This document shows, one piece after another, positions 20,044 through 31,200 of a DNA stretch of 64,000 nt. A program made the position numbers and the translations under genes. The notes under the pieces are model-generated. The model searched no databases. It had not been told where the DNA came from and saw nothing but the letters and a program-made list of their open reading frames with translations. The stretch covers positions 33,311,644 to 33,375,643 of the forward strand of contig CM065691.1 in assembly GCA_017654935.2 (NCBI GenBank). Reading direction: 5' to 3'. Positions within the stretch are counted from its first letter, which is position 1. Each line of letters opens with the position of its first letter. The DNA is from Phymorhynchus buccinoides (Eukaryota > Mollusca > Gastropoda > Neogastropoda > Raphitomidae).

Positions 20044-20513
20044 CAGGCATGAAAACTACTGTTCCCCCAAAAAGAGGAGAATTTTTCAGCCGAGAAATCC
20101 TTCCACCCGGATTTTCAGCTGACGTCAGAAGTTTTGTTGTTACAAAAAAAATATTTTGGCACAAATAACTAACGTCAGAACTTTTGTTTAGTGGAAGGGG
20201 GGGGGACTAATCTGTTCCCAAAAATTGGAAATGGCGGAACTGTTTTCATGCCTGATATTTCTTCTTCTTTTTCACCCATTCTTTGTGCACAGCTTGCTCT
20301 TCAGACGCCATTTTGGAAGTGATGACGTCGGGAAGAGGAGAAGGCGCGAAATGATGATCGTGCCATTTAAAGACCCAGCATGCTGAGTTTTTATTCGATT
20401 TTCGATTTTTTTTTGATTTTTTAGGCAGAGATTTTTTTTTAAGGCGGAGATTGGTCGATTTCGGAAAAAATTAGGCGGAAAAGGCGGAGAAAATGGAGAT
20501 GTTTTCATGCCTG
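20044..20513. mobile_element. Non-autonomous element with CAGGCATGAAAAC termini
   Basis: Terminal inverted repeats CAGGCATGAAAAC...GTTTTCATGCCTG are flanked by a 6-bp direct repeat AACATA. An additional internal copy of TTTTCATGCCTG lies at about 20244. It has no coding content and has inserted into the 113-bp minisatellite edge. The superfamily is not certain. The same insertion is at 49351-49823. Confidence 0.65.
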
Positions 20514-21935
20514 AACATAGCACCACATTATTTTCCCTGATAATTTAAAAGTTTTCATATTTTTCACACAAACAGCCTGCACACATGCAAATTATACATA
20601 CTCTTCACTGTTTTTATAAAATATTAAAACCATATAAAGATTTTGGTACAGTGTTCTACGGGGTTCGCATGATACGATCTTAAAAAAAAGTGAGTCTTCC
20701 TTGGTGGAGATTTGCACAAGTGTTTTTATACGGGACCATCTGTGTACCATGACAAACCACCACACAAAATTTGAAGCGATTCTGTGCACGGCTTTATGAG
20801 TTACAGGGCGAACGAACAAACAAACACACAGAAACACAATGAATTTTGTTATATAGGTATAGATTATACACAAACATTATACCACATTATTTTCCTGAGA
20901 ATTTAAAAGTTTTCATCCTTTTTTACACAAACACATGCATGGTTTGAAAAAGAGAAAAAGAGAGTATTTACCCTTTGTTCAATTTCGTTATCTCCTCTCT
21001 TGGCCTCACTATTTCATTCTTTGATTAACCAAACTTTCTTTCGAGGCTTACAAGTTTGTTCTGTGTTGTGTGTTGTGTGTTGTTTATGTGTAACATATTC
21101 AAGGTTAGAAGGCTATGCCACTCTTGGATAGATGTTGATTTGTTTGTATGTTGTCCTCTCCACCATTGTTGATGTGTACTGTGTGGGTGAGGGTCATAAA
21201 GGCGAGCTTGGCACATTCTTTTTTAAGAATGATGCTTTGCTTGTCTCACTTTGGTTCTAACCCACGCACTGCTAGGTGGATGGTATCGTAAACAACTTTG
21301 GTGGAGGGGACTTAATTAGAAAAAGAGAGTAATTACCCTTTGTTCAATTTTGGACATACACAGTTCATATAAAATCTTTTTTTCTTGTTGCATCAAAATC
21401 AATGTAAATGTCACCTCAACACGTAAAAACAAGATAGCACCAAGATATGTCAGTGCTACCTGTAGCAATAATACTGTACTGATAACAAAACACCATTCAA
21501 GCAACCCAGTTCTGATCTATGTTTAAAAATATAGCTTTTGCATTTGTTATGCTTTCACTGTAAATAATCCTTTTTTGTAAATAATCCTTTTTTGAGGCCA
21601 TCGCTTCAGATTAGATGGCGGTACCATAGCCGATGAGGTTTAACCGAGGCGTGGTTACCGCTACACCTATCTGTATTGTTAAAAAATCGGGACTTTACTG
21701 GAGTTGCACTGCCTCCGGGCATTGCCTCCAGTATCGTTCCCACCATCTTTGTATTTACAAATGTCCCATATGTGTCTGTTCCAGACCGAGAGGACGTAAA
21801 ACACAATTTTTCATTCATTCATTCTGTAAATAACGACTATATTACAACGGTGCAGCACACTGTAAATGGGGAGTCCATGGGGAAAGCAATCCACCAGGCT
21901 TGTAGCAAAACAGCCATTCTCACTTACTGATGTTT
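20514..21935. other. Intergenic, no gene supported
   Basis: It contains a diverged remnant of the 113-bp repeat (20516-20630). A segment at about 20640-20870 ending in GAACGAACAAACAAACACAC and TATATAGGTATAGATT resembles the 3' tail of a non-LTR retroelement. The rest is AT-rich sequence. Short open frames show no recognisable domain. Confidence 0.5.
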
Positions 21936-22039
21936 TAACCCTTTCATTGCCACCGTCGCCTCTTGGCACCACAATGATTGGACACCCATGTCACTAAAAG
22001 GCATCAAATGAGGATCTGTTATCCAATGGTCGACCTATG

Positions 22040-22232
22040 GCGATATTTTTCACGCCAGAGGGCAGTCAATGCACTAGGGGCTTATCACGAGATTTTCTTA
22101 CTTGGGCGTAGTGAGAGAGAGAGTGATGGTAGGACCACTCACTGTCTCTCTCTCTCTCTTTATCCCCAACTAATAATATAGAGAGGATTAGCCCCACACG
22201 AGCGTCATGCCCTCTGGCGTGAGAAAAATCGC
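22040..22232. mobile_element. Foldback MITE with CACGCCAGAGGGCA arms
   Basis: Inverted arms GCGATATTTTTCACGCCAG.../...TGGCGTGAGAAAAATCGC enclose an imperfect GA/TC-rich palindrome. The insertion interrupts a relic of the TTAACCC MITE (left end near 21935). Same insertion at 51341-51533. Confidence 0.65.
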
Positions 22233-22262
22233 ACTAAGTCTCTCATTACCCTAAGTTCTTAA

Positions 22263-23015
22263 TTAAGACCTCATTTTGGATGATTTTTTTTTAGGTCTTA
22301 TAAGGGAGGTTCCACTGTATATAGATAAGGAGCTCTCAGCAGATAACACACAGGGGTCAAAAAACAGTTTAAATTTTTTTTTTTTAAAGCGTCTTATTGG
22401 CCGAACTTTACGGTACATCAGCAAAGATTCTGGAGCATAACTTGTGCTCCAATGCTTGACACGACACGCCACACTGTATGTAGGTGAAGACCAATTCTGG
22501 GGTTTCTCCCAACTCTTATTGCAAAAAAAGCACGTGATTTACATAATTATGCTGTAAGTGTCAGGAAATACAATTTAGAATACAGGGAGAAACAAACATT
22601 TTACGAAATGGAAGACTCTGTGGGGGGAAAAAAGAAAGCGTTTATCTGCTTTGTGCAAGATCAAAACCAAAACATGCTAATTGGTTAATAAACGAATAAA
22701 AAAGCAAGCAAAAAAAAAAAAAAAAAAAAAAAAAAACACTGCCGACTGGAACATGAAAAACACACCAAAAGACATAAGTTAAAAACAAAAGCATGCTCAG
22801 AAAAGCTTACAAAATCCCAAACCATAAAAAACCCATACAAAAGCAGGCCTATTAATGCAAAAAAAAATTCTAAGCCAGATAAAATACACATACATTACAA
22901 AGCACACACAAAAGTGAGAGAAAGAAAAAGTTTCGATGGGATATGGAAACCTAGCAATCTTCAAAATAAGTCTTTATTTGGGGGTATTTGGTATTTTATA
23001 GTCACACAGGCATCT
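22263..23015. other. Intergenic with partial MITE end and homopolymer A tract
   Basis: 22263-22320 carries one end of the TTATAAGGGAGGTTCCACTG MITE family seen complete at 25696-25845. An A-run of roughly 28 bases near 22711-22736 is replaced by a mixed A/C sequence in the second copy. No gene seen. Confidence 0.5.
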
Positions 23016-23019
23016 CAGT

Positions 23020-23346
23020 GAAATTCGGGTTGCTCCCACCTGGAAAGGGTGTGTCGCAAACAGAGGTGCGCCACCTTTTCTCAAAAATTCTATTTGCATG
23101 TGAATTTTGTGACTGATGAGGAAGGAAAGGTTGACTAAGTGACAACTTCTTCGTTGCCACTGGGCTTAATGTGTGCTAAGTGCATGGGCACATGGGACCT
23201 CTATTTATCGTCTCATCCGAAAGACTCCACGTTCAGACCGTAAGGCCTAGTGCAAAGTGAGAGGAAAAAAATCCCCTGTACCCAGGTTCGAACTCGGGTT
23301 TATTGTATACAAGGTGAATGTGTTACCTCTGTGCCACTCTACACAC
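23020..23346 (-). mobile_element. tRNA-headed SINE, copy 1
   Basis: On the minus strand the head has an A-box-like TGGCACAGAGG and a B-box-like GAGTTCGAACC with tRNA spacing. It is followed by GTCTTTCGGATGAGACGATA and a distal domain ending around GGTGGCGCACC. Structure and tail fit invertebrate tRNA-derived SINEs. It is not a functional tRNA gene. A related distal domain without head is at about 25985-26060. Second copy at 52310-52610. Confidence 0.65.
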
Positions 23347-23574
23347 ATTTTAGGGCTAGTAAGGAACTCAGGACAGCCAGGAATATACAGGAATATATTA
23401 ACAAGATGGAGTAATCGTCTTGATGAGCTGAAAAGGGAGTCTGAGAATCGGGGGGGTACAAGTGGAAGAAGGTCCCAAAACCTGAAACTACAATTCCTGA
23501 AAAAAACCCCAAAAAACTGCAACGAAAAACCAAGAACCTGAGACCAAACTTCATAAAAACCTCATAACCAGGAT

Positions 23575-23580
23575 TTTATT
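23575..23580 (-). terminator. Poly(A) signal AATAAA, LARP1-like copy 1
   Basis: AATAAA on the minus strand just after the stop of the LARP1-like terminal frame (23588), supporting a true 3' end here. The same signal is at 52856-52861. Confidence 0.6.
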
Positions 23581-23587
23581 GTTCGGC

Positions 23588-24842
23588 CTAACTATCATTG
23601 AGCAAAAGAAAGAAAGGGGGGGAACTCTGAGAAAGCTGAAGAGAAAGGACGGGGACCAGAAACACAACTCTGGGACTCCAAGCCTGGCATGAAGTAGCGG
23701 CGCCGGGGACAAAGTCCAGCGCAGCAGCCCTAAGGTTGGAGCTCTGCAGAATGTCCATTTTCTGGGAAGAAACTAGAGGGGAGGGAACAGGGGTCACAGC
23801 AGCAACATCACTTACTGGGGGAGACTCTAGGGTGCCAGGAGCAACATCACTCACTGGGGGAGACTCTATGGTGCCAGGAGCAACATCACTTTCTGGGGGA
23901 GACTCTAGGGTGCCAGGAGCAACATCACTTACTGGGGGAGACTCTAGGGTGCCAGGAGCAACATCACTTTCTGGGGGAGACTCTAGGGTGCCAGGAGCAA
24001 CATCACTTTCTGGGGGAGACTCTAGGGTGCCAGGAGCAACATCACTTTCTGGGGGAGACTCTAGGGTGGCAGGAGCAACATCACTTTCTGGGGGAGACTC
24101 TAGGGTGCCAGGAGCAACATCACTTTCTGGGGGAGACTCTAGGGTGCCAGGAGCAACATCACTTACTGGGGGAGACAACATCACTTAGGGTGCCAGGAGC
24201 AACATCACTTACTGGGGGAGACTCTAGGGTGCCAGGAGCAACATCACTTACTGGGGGAGACTCTAGGGTGCCAGGAGCAACATCACTTACTGGGGGAGAT
24301 TCTAGGGTGCCAGGAGCAACATCACTTACTGGGGGAGACTCTAGGGTACCAGTAGCAACATCACTTACTGGGGGAGACTCTAGAACAGGAGCACAGAAAG
24401 CTGAAGAGCAAGGAGGGGGACCAGAAACACAACTCTGGGACTCCAAGCCTGGCATGAAGTAGCGCTACCCGGGGGCAAAGTCCAGCGCAGCAGCCCTAAG
24501 GTTGGAGCTCTGCAGAATGCCCAGTGTCAGGGGAGAAACTAGAGGGGAGGCAACAGGGGTCACAGGAGCAAGGGGTGCTGAAGGAGTGGTGAGCACATTG
24601 CACACAACAACAACAGGGGTAGCACTACTTGGGGCACAAGCAAGTAGCGCCACAGAGTTAGGAGCAGACTCCAAACCTGGTATGAAGTAGCGTTGCCCTG
24701 GGACAAAGTCTGGCACGTCAGCCCTCAGGTTAGAGATCTGGATGATGTCCGTTTTTTTCAGGGGCCACTTGGTGGGGTTGTGTATGGTCCGCACCATCTC
24801 ACCATCCGCCGAGATCTCCAGTTCTGTGCTCTGCCTGACGGC
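23588..24842 (-). pseudogene. LARP1-like terminal exon, copy 1, interrupted
   Basis: Begins after acceptor CTCTTCACAG with AVRQSTELEISADGEM, then the LARP1-type TKWPLKK. It continues with PAM2-like SNLRADVPDFVPGQ and a second PAM2-like SNLRAAALDFAPG. There a CAG Gln codon present in copy 2 reads TAG (24465-24467), ending the protein. Downstream, 15 units of the ESPPVSDVAPGTL repeat continue, broken by an aberrant unit at about 24172-24194 that is seven bases longer than normal and shifts the frame. A third PAM2-like motif closes the exon. As assembled, this allele or copy would make a protein with two PAM2-like motifs and no repeat tail. Confidence 0.75.
23820..24385. repeat. 39-bp coding minisatellite, copy 1 (about 15 units)
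   Basis: 39-bp unit with CAACATCACTTACTGGGGGA and GACTCTAGGGTGCCAGGAG. In the gene frame it encodes a 13-residue repeat. Units differ mainly at V/E (TTA/TTC change) and G/A codons. Nineteen units are present in copy 2. Confidence 0.9.
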
Positions 24843-24896
24843 CTGTGAAGAGAGAAAAGAACGGAAATTACAACACACACTGCATTCAGACCTGCC

Positions 24897-25681
24897 AACC
24901 CGGAGTTTTCAGTTGGAGCACTTTTTTTAAAACGGAAATTGGTGTATTTTTGGGGGAAAAGGAGTACTCTGAGGACAACTCTAATATGCAAGTATGTAGG
25001 GATTAACTTGCCTGGAACTACCTTTTTGTCGCTGTCAATAAATATCACGAACTGTGTCTTTTTCCCGGGCAGACAAAGTCTTCTTCGACATAAATGCTTC
25101 TATGCACACTGAGCCTGCTGCAGCTTCCTTCATTTTTTTGGCAGTCTTGGTGCTTTTTCCTGCCACAGTGCCGCTCAATGTCGAACTTTCCAGAACTGGC
25201 AATGGAGAAGTCCACTTTACACTGTTTACAGTAGCTGCAGTATGCGTGAGTGATTCCCAGCGTCGACTGTCTAATTCCAGGGATTGTTGTATATCACTGA
25301 AGACATTTTTGTGATCTTGCTGGCGCTACTGGCGACTTCTTTGCTTCGCCTTCGTCAGGTGGGTTGTCGATCTTTCGTTTCGACATCTTGAGGCCTCACT
25401 TCGGTGCATGTAAAACGGATTTGATGAAACAACATGGCGCGCACACTTCTCGCGCCGCGAGATTTGACCAATCGAGATTTGTTTGCAAGTTGTGGCTCCA
25501 CTCCAGCACTTCGCCGTTACGCTAAATCGCGCCGATTTCAATCGTTTAGCTGAATTTTAAAATAAAAAAATGTTCACTAGGATTTTTTAATGTCGTATTT
25601 TTTATTCACCCGACGTACTGGTCGTATTTTGAGTAAATTGGCATACAAAATACGCCAAAATCGTATGGGTTGGCAGGTCTG
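24897..25681. mobile_element. TIR element carrying a BED-like zinc-finger fragment, copy 1
   Basis: Termini CAGACCTGCCAACCC...GGGTTGGCAGGTCTG are flanked by a 6-bp direct repeat TGCATT. Inside, on the minus strand (25386 to about 25050), lies MSKRKIDNPPDEGEAKKSP, a stop near 25300, then ITHAYCSYCKQCKVDFSIAS and GKFDIERHCGRKKH. This Cys-x2-Cys...H...KH layout is typical of BED-like fingers at the start of hAT-type transposase proteins. The catalytic part is absent, so the element is non-autonomous. It sits 54 bp upstream of the LARP1-like terminal exon, within the intron. Confidence 0.65.
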
Positions 25682-25695
25682 TGCATTGCATTGTA

Positions 25696-25845
25696 CAGTA
25701 GAACCTCCTTATAAGACCTTAAAAAAATCATCCAAAATGAGGTCTTATATGGGAGGTAATTTTCAATACTTACAAAGGGCAATGTAGGTCTTATATGGGA
25801 GGGAGTCTAATAATGGGATGTCTTATAAGGAAGGGACGTTCCACT
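25696..25845. mobile_element. TA-flanked MITE (CAGTAGAACCTCCTTATAAG), copy 1
   Basis: 150-bp near-palindrome with ends CAGTAGAACC...GTTCCACTG, TA on both sides and internal TCTTATATGGGAGG repeats. Tc1/mariner-type footprint. Equivalent insertion at 55123-55273. Confidence 0.7.
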
Positions 25846-25849
25846 GTAT

Positions 25850-25965
25850 AGCATTGTATGGTATTGTATCGCAATGTATTGTATACAGTATTGTATTGCA
25901 TGTATTTTGCATCGCATTGTATCGTATACAGTATTGTATTGCATTGTTTGAATTGTGCTGCATTA
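25850..25965. repeat. Degenerate GTATTGTAT microsatellite
   Basis: Repeats of TATTGTAT/GCATTGTAT next to the MITE. Same in copy 2. Confidence 0.7.
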
Positions 25966-26109
25966 CATATCTGGTCACAGACTCGTCGAAATCTGAGCTG
26001 CTCCCATCTGGAGAGGAGGAGGTCGCCACAACTGCTGCGCCACCTTTTTTTTACCAGCCGCGAACGAAGAGAGTGAAGCTGGTAAATGTTTTCAGTGGAT
26101 TCTGTTCCT

Positions 26110-26640
26110 GACTGACTATCTATCTATCTATGTTAACACGATAACGTTTGAACGAAGGGACCTAGGATGCTCAAATTTTGCATGTGAATAGGTACTAAGA
26201 ACACCTAGGCCAAGCTCGAAATTGAAGGTCATAGGTCAAAGTCATTGGAGCCAGAAATGCTGTTGAACACCTGGTACGATAATGGAGGGACCTAGGACGC
26301 TCAAATGTTGCATGCGGATAGGTACTAAAGATATCTAGGCCAAGTTTAAAAAAATGAAGGTCATAGAACAAAGGTCAAGATCACTGGCGCCGAAAATGCT
26401 GCTGAGCACCTGGCACAATAAGGATTGAACGGAGGGACCTAGGATGCTCAAATTTTGCATGCGGATAGGTAAGAATATGTGGGCCAAATTAAAAAATGAC
26501 GGTCATAGGTCAATTGTCAAAATCACTGGAGCCGAAAATGCTGCCAAACACCTGGCACGAAAATGGAGGGACCTAAGATGCGCAAATTTTGCATGCAGAT
26601 AGGTACTAGTCTTTGACCAAACAAACACATTTTTGCATAG
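26110..26640. repeat. Tandem repeat of about 130 bp, four diverged units
   Basis: Units share GGAGGGACCTAGGATGCTCA, AATTTTGCATGCGGATAGGT and GGTCATAGGTCAA. A CTAT microsatellite precedes the array. The remaining intron (26640-27153) shows nothing assignable. Confidence 0.75.
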
Positions 26641-27153
26641 GGATAGGTACTAGTCTTTGACCAAACAAGCACATCACAAATAAGACACAATGCTGAACCT
26701 TCTATCCCCACCCCATACGCCCTGGTGACTGCACACCTATGAAATATAAAAGGATGCTGTCCACCATTATAAATATTTATATGTTGTTGTTGTTGTTCTC
26801 TGGCTTAAAGACTCCAGGGATCATCCCAACAGCCGAAGCACTTGAACACTATGGTACAAATGCACAGACTAGGGATGAGAACATTACGTGTGTGACCGGT
26901 TTTTTTATTACCCCGCCACATGGGCAGCCACACTCCGACTTTGGAAGAATTATTTATATAAAAGTACCAGTATCTTTGATCATAAGTCGGTTGTGGTAAG
27001 CAACGTCACAGGCACCGCTTCTGATGATAATCGAGACGGAGTAAGTATTTTAGGAAAGAGAATGAAAGAAGGGAAAGACAAGAAGAGACATAGAGAGAAG
27101 GGACAGACAGGCAGAAACAGAGACGGAGAGAACAAACAAAGTCAACTGCTCAC

Positions 27154-27298
27154 ATCTTTGATAGCTTGCAGATCCAGGGTTAGGTTCTTCATTCTGTTGA
27201 AAGTGGCTACAAAGCTTATAGCGACAAATCCATCGGCTTCCATCTTCCTCCGCAAGAAAAAGTCCTTTTGCAGGTTCCCCTCACTGAAGTAATACTCC
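27154..27298 (-). CDS. LARP1: LARP1-like La-motif exon, copy 1
   Basis: This 145-bp exon (acceptor GTGCTTTCAG, donor AAAGAT/GTGAGC) encodes EYYFSEGNLQKDFFLRRKM, then EADGFVAISFVATFNRMKN and LTLDLQAIKD. This is the La motif, the winged-helix RNA-binding fold shared by La and La-related proteins. The YYFS..NL..D.FLRRKM signature and the phrase LRRKM point to LARP1 rather than LARP4, 6 or 7. It joins the upstream exon in phase 2 (completing Leu) and the downstream exon in phase 0. LARP1 binds TOP mRNAs and poly(A)-binding protein in the cytoplasm; that role is inferred from the family. Confidence 0.9.
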
Positions 27299-27779
27299 CT
27301 GAAAGCACACACGCATTATTGATTTCATAATTCAAAACTTGAAATAAGTTGCGACGTGTAGGCCTGGACAATGAACAGAGGCAATCTGAGACTGAGTCGT
27401 CACTAAGAATTCTTCGTATTGTTACAGGCATTTTGCTTAGTTATCTATACAATACAAAAGGAAAATCCTTACATGGTACTTTCATTATATCAACATTTGG
27501 TTTACATTCTTCCGTTGACTTATTCTGATTTACCAGTAATCGATATCTTTAGAGTATTCAGTTATATTTTCTTAAAGTCAGGAATATGTAAATTTAAATT
27601 GGTTTAGGTAAATCGGATATGCGCCAAGGAGGAATCACCGATTTGACGGTTTGATTTCAAGGAAACCAGAGCAAAGTGAGTGTTGCAATCTCCGTAAAGG
27701 GTGTTTTCCTGGTGATCTCAACGTGTTTCTTACGAAAACTCATCCATCAGGGCGCCCCTTTAAGAGAGGAAGCACTCAC

Positions 27780-27954
27780 AGCTGCGTGACGAGGAACTGG
27801 CGCAGGCTGTCCTCGTCGGGCACCGGGTTGTAGTAGACGGTGCCCAGGGCGGGCGGGAAAATGGGCGGGGTCTTGAAGAAGGCGGACCCTGCTGTCGACG
27901 CTGCTGCCCCATCAAAACCTGCCGCCACGCCCCCCGCAAAGCCTCTATCACCAC
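27780..27954 (-). CDS. LARP1: LARP1-like exon preceding the La motif, copy 1
   Basis: 175-bp exon with acceptor GTCTCCTCAG and donor GCAGCT/GTGAGT. The protein runs from Gly/Ala-rich (GDRGFAGGVAAGFDG) through FFKTPPIFPPALGTVYYNPV to PDEDSLRQFLVTQL, which leads straight into the La motif. LARP1 proteins have the same YY...L..YI..QIEYYFS arrangement. The entry phase (GT completing Gly) matches the exon at 36234-36392 exactly, so the 8.3-kb satellite-filled interval between them is an intron. Copy 2 (57197-57371) differs by one residue (A to T). Confidence 0.85.
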
Positions 27955-28240
27955 CTGAGGAGACAGACAGATGTTCGCAAATAATTACAGGGAGGTCCCC
28001 TGAAGTTCTTTTTTTCAATAAATGTGACTATATTAACCACTGTGCACACATACAATTCTTGGTCACCCCCCACCCCCCCACATACATACACACAACACAT
28101 CATGCACACATACAACCATTTACCTACCCATCCATCTAACTTATACATGCATACACATAACATGTTGCTAAGTAATTCAAAGAGATACAAAAAAACATCC
28201 CAAAAAAGAACATCAAACAAAAACAAAAACAACTCCAGCA

Positions 28241-31200
28241 AAACCTCTCTAAGCACCTATCATATCAACATAACGTATTGCTAAGCAATTCCGAGACTTA
28301 CAAACAAAACGCCTCTCTAAGCACCTATCATATCAACATAACATATTGCTAAGCAATTCCGAGACTTGCAAACAAAACGCCTCTCTAAGCACCTATCATA
28401 TCAACATAACATATTGCTAAGCAATTCCGAGACTTGCAAACAAAACGCCTCTCTAAGCACCTATCATATCAACATAACATATTGCTAAGCAATTCCGAGA
28501 CTTGCAAACAAAACGCCTCTCTAAGCACCTATCATATCAACATAACATATTGCTAAGCAATTCCGAGACTTGCAAACAAAACGCCTCTCTAAGCACCTAT
28601 CAGATCAACATAACATATTGCTAAGCAATTCCGAGACTTGCAAACAAAACGCCTCTCTAAGCACCTATCATATCAACATAACATATTGCTAAGCAATTCC
28701 GAGACTTGCAAACAAAACGCCTCTCTAAGCACCTATCATATCAACATAACATATTGCTAAGCAATTCCGAGACTTGCAAACAAAACGCCTCTCTAAGCAC
28801 CTATCATATCAACATAACATATTGCTAAGCAATTCCAAGACTTGCAAACAAAACGCCTCTCTAAGCACCTATCAACATAACATATTGCTATCAACATAAC
28901 ACCTATTGCTAAGCAATTCCGAGACTTGCAAACAAAACGCCTCTCTAAGCACCTATCATATCAACATAACATATTGCTAAGCAATTCCGAGACTTGCAAA
29001 CAAAACGCCTCTCTAAGCACCTATCATATCAACATAACATATTGCTAAGCAATTCCGAGACTTGCAAACAAAACGCCTCTCTAAGCACCTATCATATCAA
29101 CATAACATATTGCTAAGCAATTCCGAGACTTGCAAACAAAACGCCTCTCTAAGCACCTATCATATCAACATAACATATTGCTAAGCAATTCCGAGACTTG
29201 CAAACAAAACGCCTCTCTAAGCACCTATCATATCAACATAACATATTGCTAAGCAATTCCGAGACTTGCAAACAAAACGCCTCTCTAAGCACCTATCATA
29301 TCAACATAACATATTGCTAAGCAATTCCGAGACTTGCAAACAAAACGCCTCTCTAAGCACCTATCATATCAACATAACATATTGCTAAGCAATTCCGAGA
29401 CTTGCAAACAAAACGCCTCTCTAAGCACCTATCATATCAACATAACATATTGCTAAGCAATTCCGAGACTTGCAAACAAAACGCCTCTCTAAGCACCTAT
29501 CATATCAACATAACATATTGCTAAGCAATTCCGAGACTTGCAAACAAAACGCCTCTCTAAGCACCTATCATATCAACATAACATATTGCTAAGCAATTCC
29601 GAAGACTTGCAAACAAAACGCCTCTCTAAGCACCTATCATATCAACATAACATATTGCTAAGCAATTCCGAGACTTGCAAACAAAACGCCTCTCTAAGCA
29701 CCTATCATATCAACATAACATATTGCTAAGCAATTCCGAGACTTGCAAACAAAACGCCTCTCTAAGCACCTATCATATCAACATAACATATTGCTAAGCA
29801 ATTCCGAGACTTGCAAACAAAACGCCTCTCTAAGCACCTATCATATCAACATAACATATTGCTAAGCAATTCCGAGACTTGCAAACAAAACGCCTCTCTA
29901 AGCACCTATCATATCAACATAACATATTGCTAAGCAATTCCGAGACTTGCAAACAAAACGCCTCTCTAAGCACCTATCATATCAACATAACATATTGCTA
30001 AGCAATTCCGAGACTTGCAAACAAAACGCCTCTCTAAGCACCTATCATATCAACATAACATATTGCTAAGCAATTCCGAGACTTGCAAACAAAACGCCTC
30101 TCTAAGCACCTATCATATCAACATAACATATTGCTAAGCAATTCCGAGACTTGCAAACAAAACGCCTCTCTAAGCACCTATCATATCAACATAACATATT
30201 GCTAAGCAATTCCGAGACTTGCAAACAAAACGCCTCTCTAAGCACCTATCATATCAACATAACATATTGCTAAGCAATTCCGAGACTTGCAAACAAAACG
30301 CCTCTCTAAGCACCTATCATATCAACATAACATATTGCTAAGCAATTCCGAGACTTGCAAACAAAACGCCTCTCTAAGCACCTATCATATCAACATAACA
30401 TATTGCTAAGCAATTCCGAGACTTGCAAACAAAACGCCTCTCTAAGCACCTATCATATCAACATAACATATTGCTAAGCAATTCCGAGACTTGCAAACAA
30501 AACGCCTCTCTAAGCACCTATCATATCAACATAACATATTGCTAAGCAATTCCGAGACTTGCAAACAAAACGCCTCTCTAAGCACCTATCATATCAACAT
30601 AACATATTGCTAAGCAATTCCAATTCCAGACTTGCAAACAAAACGCCTCTCTAAGCACCTATCATATCAACATAACATATTGCTAAGCAATTCCGAGACT
30701 TGCAAACAAAACGCCTCTCTAAGCACCTATCATATCAACATAACATATTGCTAAGCAATTCCGAGACTTGCAAACAAAACGCCTCTCTAAGCACCTATCA
30801 TATCAACATAACATATTGCTAAGCAATTCCGAGACTTGCAAACAAAACGCCTCTCTAAGCACCTATCATATCAACATAACATATTGCTAAGCAATTCCGA
30901 GACTTGCAAACAAAACGCCTCTCTAAGCACCTATCATATCAACATAACATATTGCTAAGCAATTCCGAGACTTGCAAACAAAACGCCTCTCTAAGCACCT
31001 ATCATATCAACATAACATATTGCTAAGCAATTCCGAGACTTGCAAACAAAACGCCTCTCTAAGCACCTATCATATCAACATAACATATTGCTAAGCAATT
31101 CCGAGACTTGCAAACAAAACGCCTCTCTAAGCACCTATCAGATCAACATAACATATTGCTAAGCAATTCCGAGACTTGCAAACAAAACGCCTCTCTAAGC

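Noticed and set aside
23270..23345. tRNA gene on the minus strand
   Set aside because: A and B boxes are present but the acceptor stem and anticodon arm do not fold; it is the head of a SINE.
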